Shown here: one piece after another, positions 35,708-42,908 of the stretch | Layout: every line of letters starts with the position of its first letter | How positions within the stretch are numbered: the stretch's first letter is position 1 | Source: Bacteroidota bacterium | Lineage (GTDB): Bacteria > Bacteroidota > Bacteroidia > Flavobacteriales > Flavobacteriaceae | Length of the DNA: 64,000 bases | Direction: 5' to 3' | Assembly: GCA_947447375.1 (NCBI GenBank) | Contig: CANFJB010000013.1 | Location: forward strand, 1-64,000 | Notes under the pieces: model-generated | Told to the model about the DNA's origin: nothing | Seen by the model: only the letters and a program-made list of their open reading frames with translations | Databases searched by the model: none | Translations under genes and position numbers: made by a program

Positions 35708-37261
35708 ATGGAAAAATCTCTCAACATCAACCCTGTAAAAGTAGAAAAAACTACTATTATCAATTTAGAAAAAGGCAAACTCCCACCACAAGCTCTAGAA
35801 TTAGAAGAAGCGGTATTGGGAGCGATGATGATTGATAAAAAAGGGGTAGATGAAGTAATTGATATTTTACAACCAGAGGCGTTCTATAAAGACGCACACA
35901 AATATATTTTTGAAGCTATATTTCAGTTGTTCACCGATTCGCAGCCTGTCGATTTATTGACGGTTTCTGCACAACTTAGAAAAAGTGGCAAATTAGAAAT
36001 TGCTGGTGGCGATTATTATTTGATCCAACTTACACAAAAAATATCTTCTTCGGCACACATTGAATTTCATTCTAGAATTATTTTACAGAAATTCATTCAA
36101 CGTAGCTTAATCAAAATTTCATCCGAGATTATCGAAGATTCCTATGATGAATCTACCGATGTATTTGATTTATTAGACAAAGCAGAATCAAAATTATACG
36201 ACATCACTCAAGGAAATATCAAACGAAGTTCAGAAACGGCTCAAAGTTTGGTAATCCAAGCGAAAAAGAGAATTGAAGAAATTGCAGGAAAAGAAGGTTT
36301 GAGCGGAGTTGCAACTGGATTTGACAGCTTGGATAAAGTGACCTCTGGTTGGCAACCGAGTGATTTAATTATCATTGCTGCGAGACCAGGTATGGGAAAA
36401 ACAGCCTTCGTACTTTCTATGGCTAGAAACGTGGCTATCGATTATGGGCATCCGGTTGCGTTATTTTCACTAGAAATGTCATCTGTACAATTAATCACTA
36501 GATTGATCTCATCTGAAACGGGACTTTCGTCTGAAAAATTGAGAACAGGAAAATTAGAAAAGCACGAATGGGAACAATTGAGCATCAAGGTGAAAAATTT
36601 AGAAAAAGCGCCTTTGTTCATTGACGATACCCCTTCCCTATCTATTTTTGATTTAAGAGCAAAATCCAGACGTTTGGCTTCACAACATGGTATCAAATTA
36701 ATTATTGTGGATTACCTTCAATTAATGACTGCTGGAGGAAACAACGGAAAAGGATCTGGAAATAGAGAACAAGAAATATCAACTATTTCAAGAAATTTAA
36801 AAGCTTTAGCAAAAGAGCTTGGAGTACCTGTAATTGCACTTTCTCAATTGTCACGTGCTGTTGAATCTCGTCCTGGACATAAAAGACCTCTTTTATCCGA
36901 CCTTAGAGAATCGGGTGCAATTGAGCAAGATGCTGATATTGTATCGTTTATTTATCGTCCGGAATACTATAAATTGGATGAATGGGATGACGAAGGAAAT
37001 TCGCCAACTCAAGGTCAAGCCGAATTTATTATAGCTAAGCACCGTAATGGTAGTTTGGAAAATGTGAAATTGAAATTTATTGGAAGCTTAGGTAAGTTTG
37101 ATAATTTGGAAACCTACAGCGGGACTTTTGATGATTTACCTTCAAAAATGAACCATGATGATAATCCATTTCAAACTAAGAATCTGCCAACGCCAAATGA
37201 AGCCTTTGGAAGTAATTTAAACGATTACGAAGAGGAAGACGATAGCGAAGTGCCGTTTTAA
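35708..37261 (+). CDS. dnaB: Replicative DNA helicase DnaB
   Basis: A 517-residue hexameric fork helicase. The N-terminal DnaG-interacting domain (PPQALELEEAVLGAMMID) is followed by the RecA-like core with Walker A ARPGMGKTAFVLSMARN, ALFSLEMSS, Walker B LIIVDYLQLM, ALSQLSRAVE, and SDLRESGAIEQDADIVSFIYRP. No intein interrupts it. A TAAATTCG sequence (35696-35703) only four bases before the ATG may be a promoter box. Its stop codon abuts that of the convergent cysteine desulfurase gene with no bases between. Confidence 0.95.
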   Translation: MEKSLNINPVKVEKTTIINLEKGKLPPQALELEEAVLGAMMIDKKGVDEVIDILQPEAFYKDAHKYIFEAIFQLFTDSQPVDLLTVSAQLRKSGKLEIAGGDYYLIQLTQKISSSAHIEFHSRIILQKFIQRSLIKISSEIIEDSYDESTDVFDLLDKAESKLYDITQGNIKRSSETAQSLVIQAKKRIEEIAGKEGLSGVATGFDSLDKVTSGWQPSDLIIIAARPGMGKTAFVLSMARNVAIDYGHPVALFSLEMSSVQLITRLISSETGLSSEKLRTGKLEKHEWEQLSIKVKNLEKAPLFIDDTPSLSIFDLRAKSRRLASQHGIKLIIVDYLQLMTAGGNNGKGSGNREQEISTISRNLKALAKELGVPVIALSQLSRAVESRPGHKRPLLSDLRESGAIEQDADIVSFIYRPEYYKLDEWDDEGNSPTQGQAEFIIAKHRNGSLENVKLKFIGSLGKFDNLETYSGTFDDLPSKMNHDDNPFQTKNLPTPNEAFGSNLNDYEEEDDSEVPF

Positions 37262-38386
37262 TTAAACTCCTTTTAAACCATCGATTAATAAATCGATGTC
37301 GTTTTTAGTATTGTAGTGGCTGAAGGAAACTCTAAGACTTGGCTTTTTCAAATCTTCATCTGATAAAAATTCAGCTAATACATGCGATGGTTTTGCGCTT
37401 CCTGATTGGCAAGCACTTCCACGAGAAACCGCAATTCCTTTAATATCCAATCCAAATAATATCATTGCTGATTTATCCTCAGAAAAAGGTAAGATGATAT
37501 TCAAAACATTATAAAACCCGTCTCTCGATCCGTTGATTTTGAATTCTGGAAATTCATTTTCTAAACGATCAATAAGGTAATTCTTCAATTCTAGAATTCC
37601 TTTTCTTTCTTCATTTAAGTTGGCTAAAGCCAATTCAACTGCTTTTGCCATCCCGGCAATTTGGTGAACCGCTTCAGTTCCTGGACGCAATCCTTTTTCT
37701 TGTTCTCCTCCATAAATTAAAGGTTGCAATCCTGAATTTTTTCTAATAAATGCGAATCCAATTCCTTTTGGTCCGTGAAATTTATGCGCCGCAGCAACTA
37801 TAAAATCAACTGGAGTATTTTGTAAATCCAATTCTGTTTTTGCAACAGATTGAACGGTATCTGAATGAAATAAAGCGTTATTTTGTTGGCAAATTCTTGC
37901 AACCAAATCAATGTCTAAAACTGCTCCAACCTCATTGTTTACGTGCATCAAACTCACTAATGTTTTTACATTTTGCGAAAGCAAGTCAACCAAATTTGAA
38001 ATGTCGATGCTTCCGTCTTTTTTAATTGCTACGTAATCAACTTGAATTTCGAATTCCTTTTGTAACGCTTCAATTGTATGCAAAACGGCATGGTGTTCAA
38101 TTTTAGAAGTAATAATTCTTTTAACTTGTAAGTCTTTAACACAAGAACGAAGTATAATATTGTTAGATTCTGTTCCTCCTGAAGTAAAAATGATTTCCTG
38201 AGCGTTGCAGTTCAACTCTTTTGCAATAGCTTTTCGAGAAAGTTCAATTATATTTTTTGCATTTCTTCCAAAACTATGCGTAGAAGACGGATTTCCAAAA
38301 TCGTTTGACATTACTTGAACCATCTCACGAATTACTTCTTCACGAATTTGTGTGGTAGCAGCATTATCTAAATATACTTTATTCAT
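37262..38386 (-). CDS. Cysteine desulfurase (IscS/NifS family)
   Basis: A 374-residue pyridoxal-phosphate enzyme that removes sulfur from cysteine for iron-sulfur clusters or tRNA thiolation. VYLDNAATTQIREEV, NPSSTHSFGR, FTSGGTESNN, and the Schiff-base lysine in AAHKFHGPKGIGF are present. The active-site cysteine lies in a loop, SRGSACQSGSAKPSHVL. No scaffold or regulator gene of the isc type is beside it, so its main sulfur acceptor is unknown. Confidence 0.92.
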   Translation of the reverse strand: MNKVYLDNAATTQIREEVIREMVQVMSNDFGNPSSTHSFGRNAKNIIELSRKAIAKELNCNAQEIIFTSGGTESNNIILRSCVKDLQVKRIITSKIEHHAVLHTIEALQKEFEIQVDYVAIKKDGSIDISNLVDLLSQNVKTLVSLMHVNNEVGAVLDIDLVARICQQNNALFHSDTVQSVAKTELDLQNTPVDFIVAAAHKFHGPKGIGFAFIRKNSGLQPLIYGGEQEKGLRPGTEAVHQIAGMAKAVELALANLNEERKGILELKNYLIDRLENEFPEFKINGSRDGFYNVLNIILPFSEDKSAMILFGLDIKGIAVSRGSACQSGSAKPSHVLAEFLSDEDLKKPSLRVSFSHYNTKNDIDLLIDGLKGV

Positions 38387-38548
38387 AGGGTAAATATTAA
38401 CTTCATAGATAAGTTATTGGGAAAAACTATATCAATTTAGATTACAAAAATAAGAAATCAATTCAATGTGGGGTAGCATTTATAATAAATTAAACTAGAC
38501 TTCGAAAAATTGATGCATTAAACTGAGGATTACATACAAATAAAATTA

Positions 38549-38556
38549 TATTTTTG
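38549..38556 (+). promoter_or_regulatory. -7 box of the 38573 lipoprotein gene
   Basis: TATTTTTG matches TAnnTTTG, 16 bases before the start codon. Confidence 0.5.
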
Positions 38557-38572
38557 TGTCAAATATTTAATC

Positions 38573-39103
38573 ATGAAAAAATTTATTGTTTTACTTGTTT
38601 GTGCTTTTATTTTAAATGGTTGTAACGATGGTGAATTGACAATTCAAACGTTTAATTTTGATCCTGCTGCTGCAATTAATAGCTGCGGTGTTAATAACGG
38701 ATTGTTCTTTAAAGTAAAAAATAACGAGGCGCTAATACTAAAAACACCAATCACAACATTTGCTAATACCGTAACACCTGCAAATTCACCAAGAACTTTA
38801 GTAATTAATAGTACCAATCAGGTAATTTACAGATCATTTAATTCAATAATTAGTACTTCTTATTTTTGTGGCTCTTTACCACCTGCAACGCCTGCAGTAA
38901 CAGAAGAGTGGTATGCTTCTGATGGAATTGCTGGAACAAGCGGACTTATCGAAGTAACTACAACGCAAATTTTAGATCCTACAACAAATGCTGTTACTGG
39001 TTACAACCACTATGTAGTCTTTAAAAATATTTCTTTTTCTAATGGAGGAAAGTCTTTTAGCTATCAAAATTATGTATACGGAAATTTCGTAACAGCTCCT
39101 TAA
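38573..39103 (+). CDS. Putative lipoprotein, unknown function
   Basis: A 176-residue protein whose signal peptide ends in a lipobox (FILNGC, Cys17), so it is probably anchored in the outer membrane or on the surface. The mature part is rich in threonine, asparagine and proline. It repeats short hydrophobic strands (VNNGLFFKVKNNEALIL; HYVVFKNISFS), suggesting a beta-sandwich. I do not recognise a family. It has its own promoter box and lies convergent to the Smr gene. Confidence 0.75.
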   Translation: MKKFIVLLVCAFILNGCNDGELTIQTFNFDPAAAINSCGVNNGLFFKVKNNEALILKTPITTFANTVTPANSPRTLVINSTNQVIYRSFNSIISTSYFCGSLPPATPAVTEEWYASDGIAGTSGLIEVTTTQILDPTTNAVTGYNHYVVFKNISFSNGGKSFSYQNYVYGNFVTAP

Positions 39104-39115
39104 AACATAAATTAG

Positions 39116-39670
39116 TTATTTTACATTTTGCTTAATAAATACCTCGGTTGCTCCTAGACCGTATTTTTGATAATTGGCTTCTTGGAAAAAAACTTGGTCG
39201 TATCTTCCCAACAGAAAATCAAGTTCTGCTTTTAAAACACCCTCTCCAACTCCGTGAATGAAAACTATTTTTGGTATGCGATTTCTAATGGCAAATTCGA
39301 GGTGTCTTTTTGCAGTATCTGTTTGTAATGTGAGAATGTCATAATTGCTCATTCCTCTGAAATTTGGAACCAATTTTTCTATGTGTAAATCAAATTCTGG
39401 GGCAGGAATTTCGTTCTTATTCTTCTTAACTTTTACAAAACTTCGAGGTTTTGGTTCTTCTTTTTCGATTTTAATTTTACTTGAATTAAAACTTCCGATA
39501 TTTTTACTTAAAATACTGGTATCGTTTATTTTAATTAATTCATTGACAAAAAATGTCATCAAAAAACCATCGTTAGTTTCGATAGAAATTTCCTTATTAT
39601 TTATTGAAACCACGACCCCGTTAATATCGTCATCTAGAACCGAAACCTTATCCCCTACACTAAACATCAT
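39116..39670 (-). CDS. Smr-domain protein (DUF2027-like N terminus)
   Basis: A 184-residue protein. The first 60 residues form a small beta domain (FSVGDKVSVLDDDINGVVV), then a basic linker. A C-terminal Smr (MutS2-related) domain follows with FDLHIEKLVPN, then IVFIHGVGEGVLKAEL, the usual nuclease-like core, and a last strand GLGATEVFIK. Smr domains cut or bind branched DNA or act in ribosome rescue; the function here is not known. Its start overlaps the upstream 60-residue membrane protein gene by 11 bases, suggesting coupling. Confidence 0.83.
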   Translation of the reverse strand: MMFSVGDKVSVLDDDINGVVVSINNKEISIETNDGFLMTFFVNELIKINDTSILSKNIGSFNSSKIKIEKEEPKPRSFVKVKKNKNEIPAPEFDLHIEKLVPNFRGMSNYDILTLQTDTAKRHLEFAIRNRIPKIVFIHGVGEGVLKAELDFLLGRYDQVFFQEANYQKYGLGATEVFIKQNVK

Positions 39671-39842
39671 CTTCTACTTTTTCTTGATTTTTACTTGGTA
39701 CTTTCGCGCTTAATTTCATCATTCCAATCATAAAAATTACAATTGAAATTACCTGAATATAGACGTTTTTTTTCTCCAAACTTTGTTCGTAAAAAGCAAT
39801 AATAATTGCAATTATCATTATTGGAAGTAAGAATTTTTTCAT
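39660..39842 (-). CDS. Small two-helix membrane protein
   Basis: A 60-residue protein with two membrane helices (FLLPIMIIAIIIAFYEQ and VYIQVISIVIFMIGMM) and a charged C terminus. Function is unknown. It overlaps the Smr gene by 11 bases, so both are probably expressed together. The overlap is the main reason to accept such a short gene. Confidence 0.65.
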   Translation of the reverse strand: MKKFLLPIMIIAIIIAFYEQSLEKKNVYIQVISIVIFMIGMMKLSAKVPSKNQEKVEDDV

Positions 39843-39946
39843 AGCGTAAAATTTAATAATTCAAAAGTAAGTAACTTTGAAATAATAACAAGCAATTAAG
39901 ATATTGAATATATTATTATTAAATTGCAGCTCAATTATTATTTGGT

Positions 39947-40231
39947 TTGGATATAGAAAAGTACCTATTGCCTTGTATGAATAAATCGCTTTTTGGAGTT
40001 GATTGCATTGGCTGTGGAACTCAAAGAGCATTGCTATTAATAGGAAATGGTGAGTTCACTAAAGCATTCTATCAATTTCCAGCTATTTACACTACTATCC
40101 TACTTTTTATATTTATAGGTTTGCATGTTATTAATAAGAAAAGAGACTATCAAAAAATAATAATAGGATTGGCTATAATTAATGCAATAATTATGATTAT
40201 TTCCTATATTTACAAAATAACAAACATTTAA
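39947..40231 (+). CDS. DUF2752 membrane protein
   Basis: A 94-residue protein whose first third carries the DUF2752 hallmark, LFGVDCIGCGTQRALLLI, a Cys-x-x-Cys-Gly-x-x-x-Arg pattern next to a membrane helix. Two further helices follow (YTTILLFIFIGLHVI and IIIGLAIINAIIMIISYIY). TTG at 39947 is used as start so that the conserved LLPCMNKS segment is kept; the first ATG (39977) would remove it. The CCC-motif gene begins 11 bases downstream. Function of the family is unknown. Confidence 0.75.
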   Translation: MDIEKYLLPCMNKSLFGVDCIGCGTQRALLLIGNGEFTKAFYQFPAIYTTILLFIFIGLHVINKKRDYQKIIIGLAIINAIIMIISYIYKITNI

Positions 40232-40242
40232 TAATTACTTCT

Positions 40243-40581
40243 ATGGAAAAAAGAAATTTACCCAACGGAACCGCAGTTCTAGTTTTAGGAATTTTATCAA
40301 TTGTAACTTGCTGTTGTTACGGATTCATTGGTTTAACCTTAGGAATTATTGCAGTGGTTTTGGCCAACAAAGATTTGAAATTGTATAAAGAAAGTCCTGA
40401 ATTGTATTTGAATTATAAGAATTTGAATGTTGGTAGAATTTTAGGAATTGTAGGAATTGTTCTAAGCGCATTGACTTTACTAGCGTTTGTGTATATCTAT
40501 TCTCTAGGTCCAGAAAAATTATTAGAATTCCAAAAGAATCTGGAAGCTAAAGCTAAATACCAACAAGAACAAAATCAATAA
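40243..40581 (+). CDS. CCC-motif membrane protein (CD225/dispanin-like)
   Basis: A 112-residue protein with two membrane helices. The first contains GILSIVTCCCYGFIGLTLG with three adjacent cysteines, and a charged loop separates it from the second (GRILGIVGIVLSALTLLAF). The layout (N-terminal NGTAVLVLG, Cys-rich helix, cytoplasmic loop with NKDL) resembles CD225/dispanin-type proteins. Its function is unknown. It is paired with the DUF2752 gene 11 bases upstream and ends at a terminator shared with rocD. Confidence 0.78.
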   Translation: MEKRNLPNGTAVLVLGILSIVTCCCYGFIGLTLGIIAVVLANKDLKLYKESPELYLNYKNLNVGRILGIVGIVLSALTLLAFVYIYSLGPEKLLEFQKNLEAKAKYQQEQNQ

Positions 40582-40595
40582 TTATTTTATAAAAA

Positions 40596-40622
40596 AAAAC
40601 CCTCTTATTAGAGGGTTTTTTT
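40596..40622 (+). terminator. Rho-independent terminator, probably bidirectional
   Basis: AAAACCCTC pairs with GAGGGTTTT around TTATTA, with a T run after it and an A run before it. It separates the CCC-motif gene from convergent rocD. Confidence 0.85.
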
Positions 40623-41903
40623 TTATCTATCAAATTGCTTCAATGTTTTTATTATAATATCCACACAATCTAATAATTGCTCTTCGTTGATTACCAAAGG
40701 AGGCGCAAAACGAATAATATTTCCATGTGTTGGTTTAGCCAATAATCCATTGTCACGCAAAGCCATACAGATATCCCAAGCCGTGTCGCTTTCTTCGGTA
40801 TCATTGATTACTATTGCGTTTAACAAACCTCGACCACGAACTAATATTGCTACATTTGAAGAAGGAATATACTCATTCAACTTGCTTCTAAACAGTTTTC
40901 CTAAAACACGTGCATTTTTAATTAAATGCTCCTCATTAACCACTTTAAGAGCGGCTATAGCAACCGCAGCAGCTATTGGGTTTCCACCAAAAGTAGATCC
41001 GTGTTGCCCTGGCTTTATCACATTCATAATGGAATTATTTGCCAAAACAGCCGAAACTGGATAAGCTCCGCCAGACAACGCTTTTCCTAAAATTAGAATA
41101 TCTGGAGTTGCATAAGTACTTTGTTTCTCACATTTATTTTCGCAATTACAATTACCGCAAACCGCAAGTAACGATCCCGTTCTTGCAATTCCTGTTTGAA
41201 TTTCATCAGCTATAAATAAAACGTTGTATTTATTACAAAGTTCTTTTGCTTTAAGCATATAATCGTCTGCTGGAGTATAAACACCTGCTTCCCCTTGAAT
41301 AGGCTCGACTAGAAATCCCGCGATAGAATCTGAAGATTTAAGTGTTTGTTCTAATGCTTCGATGTCATTGTAAGGTATTTTGATAAATCCTTCAGTGTAA
41401 GGGCCAAAATTCTTTCTTGCATTTTCATCATTTGAAAATGAAATAATTGTGGTTGTTCTTCCGTGAAAGTTACCATCGCAAACAATAATTTGAGCTTTAT
41501 GTTCTTGAATTCCTTTTACTTCATAAGCCCATTTTCTACAAAGTTTCAAAGCCGTTTCAACAGCCTCAGCGCCAGTATTCATTGGTAAAACCTTGTCAAA
41601 ACCAAAGTAATTGGTAATGTATTCTTCAAACAACCCCAATTGGTCATTATAAAATGCTCGTGAAGTTAATGTAAGTTTTTGAGCTTGATTAATTAATGCA
41701 CCGACAATTTTTGGATGACAATGGCCTTGATTTACAGCGGAATATGCTGATAAAAAATCATAATAACGCTTTCCTTCTACATCCCAAACGTAAACTCCTT
41801 CTCCTCTATTTAATACAACTGGAAGCGGATGATAATTGTGGGCTCCAAATTCATTTTCTAATCCGATTATTCCCTCGGCATTTATTTTTTCTAAAACTGA
41901 CAT
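40623..41903 (-). CDS. rocD: Ornithine-oxo-acid transaminase
   Basis: A 426-residue class III aminotransferase that turns ornithine into glutamate semialdehyde for arginine/proline turnover. [17 protein letters not shown] and the stretch [20 protein letters not shown] identify ornithine aminotransferase. [18 protein letters not shown], the aspartate of [14 protein letters not shown], and the PLP lysine in [14 protein letters not shown] are intact. An insertion of seven residues around [13 protein letters not shown] adds a cluster of cysteines near residue 255. A minus-strand TAAATTTG box is at 41969-41976. Confidence 0.94.
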   Translation of the reverse strand: MSVLEKINAEGIIGLENEFGAHNYHPLPVVLNRGEGVYVWDVEGKRYYDFLSAYSAVNQGHCHPKIVGALINQAQKLTLTSRAFYNDQLGLFEEYITNYFGFDKVLPMNTGAEAVETALKLCRKWAYEVKGIQEHKAQIIVCDGNFHGRTTTIISFSNDENARKNFGPYTEGFIKIPYNDIEALEQTLKSSDSIAGFLVEPIQGEAGVYTPADDYMLKAKELCNKYNVLFIADEIQTGIARTGSLLAVCGNCNCENKCEKQSTYATPDILILGKALSGGAYPVSAVLANNSIMNVIKPGQHGSTFGGNPIAAAVAIAALKVVNEEHLIKNARVLGKLFRSKLNEYIPSSNVAILVRGRGLLNAIVINDTEESDTAWDICMALRDNGLLAKPTHGNIIRFAPPLVINEEQLLDCVDIIIKTLKQFDR

Positions 41904-42119
41904 TTTAAAATATTTAAATTTTTAAATACTCAATTCCTTCTTATGGAGAGAAATCATCCAAGTAATCACAAATTTAGTATTATTTATTAAATATTTTATG
42001 ATTTTAACAAATGATGTTATTTATTTCTATAATTAGATAACATCATACATAAATCAATTTAAAAATAAAAAAATACGTTTAATAAAGGAAATGATACGTT
42101 AACTAATCCATTGATTTTA

Positions 42120-42153
42120 TTTGAAATTTAATATAAATAATACTATAATTTTG
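42120..42153 (+). promoter_or_regulatory. Promoter (-33 TTG and -7 box) of the 42176 gene
   Basis: TTTG at 42120-42123 and TAATTTTG at 42146-42153 are 22 bases apart, within the 17-23 range reported for Flavobacterium promoters. The remaining part of the 41904-42119 gap shows only A+T-rich DNA. Confidence 0.55.
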
Positions 42154-42175
42154 TCAAAATATTTGAATAAAAATT

Positions 42176-42601
42176 ATGCTGTTAAATTACTTGCTTTATA
42201 CTAATTTGATAAAAAAAATGGAAACTAAAGATGGTGTTTTATCAATAAAAATGTACAATGATTTAGTAAAAGAAATTCAAATTTCTGAAATAAGTAAAAT
42301 CTACATTGAAAATAGAATTAGTAAACTCAATTTTATTTACGTGATTATAATTATACTTATATTATTGTCTTTTGTTTTTACAGAATATTTTGAAATCCTA
42401 ATATTATCTTCAATAATATTACTATCGACTTTACTTGTAGTAAAAAGATTATTGATATACAAAAGTAAATTTCTAATTATACAATTTAAAAAAAATAAAA
42501 CATTAAATTCATATAAATTCAAATCAAATAATAAGGAACCTGTTTTAAAAATAATTCGTGAAGTTAAAAAGTTTCAAAAAATAAAAGAAAGAAGAATTTA
42601 A
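42176..42601 (+). CDS. Small membrane protein, unknown function
   Basis: A 141-residue protein with two adjacent membrane helices in the middle (FIYVIIIILILLSFVFTEYF and ILILSSIILLSTLLVV) and basic, lysine-rich cytoplasmic ends. I recognise no family, and there are no catalytic motifs. Its very A+T-rich codons fit other poorly conserved genes. A good promoter lies 22 bases upstream. It may also start at Met15 (42218). Its last codon shares the TTAA at 42598-42601 with the convergent rhodanese gene. Confidence 0.6.
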   Translation: MLLNYLLYTNLIKKMETKDGVLSIKMYNDLVKEIQISEISKIYIENRISKLNFIYVIIIILILLSFVFTEYFEILILSSIILLSTLLVVKRLLIYKSKFLIIQFKKNKTLNSYKFKSNNKEPVLKIIREVKKFQKIKERRI

Positions 42602-42903
42602 ACTACTTCCCCTTCCCAATTCATTATTCCACCCAATAAATTATAAGCATTTTCAAACCCCAATTGACTCATAATTGAACACGCTTGGCCGCTTCTCCCT
42701 CCAGATCTGCAATATACATAGTAATTTTTCGATTTGTCTAATTCTTCGATAGCATATATAAAACCTTGTCCTTTATATATATCAATATTAATTGCTCCAG
42801 GTATCATTCCTTCATTAAACTCATCTTCAGTTCTTACATCTAAAATAACAGCATTTGCATCTTCTTTTAGCTGATCTCTCCAAACTTCTTGCTCTAAATT
42901 CAT
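42598..42903 (-). CDS. Single-domain rhodanese-like protein
   Basis: A 101-residue rhodanese domain with VILDVRTEDEFNEGMIPGA near the N terminus and the active-site loop YVYCRSGGRSGQA with catalytic Cys67. The six-residue loop CRSGGR is of the GlpE/PspE sulfurtransferase type. It ends in GGIMNWEG, as is common. The gene lies 5 bases after the M4 protease start region on the same strand, so it is downstream of no obvious partner. The sulfur donor and acceptor are unknown. Confidence 0.87.
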   Translation of the reverse strand: MNLEQEVWRDQLKEDANAVILDVRTEDEFNEGMIPGAINIDIYKGQGFIYAIEELDKSKNYYVYCRSGGRSGQACSIMSQLGFENAYNLLGGIMNWEGEVV

Positions 42904-42908
42904 TGGTG

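Noticed and set aside
40623..41908. Small frames on the plus strand inside rocD
   Set aside because: They are antisense shadows of a well-conserved aminotransferase.
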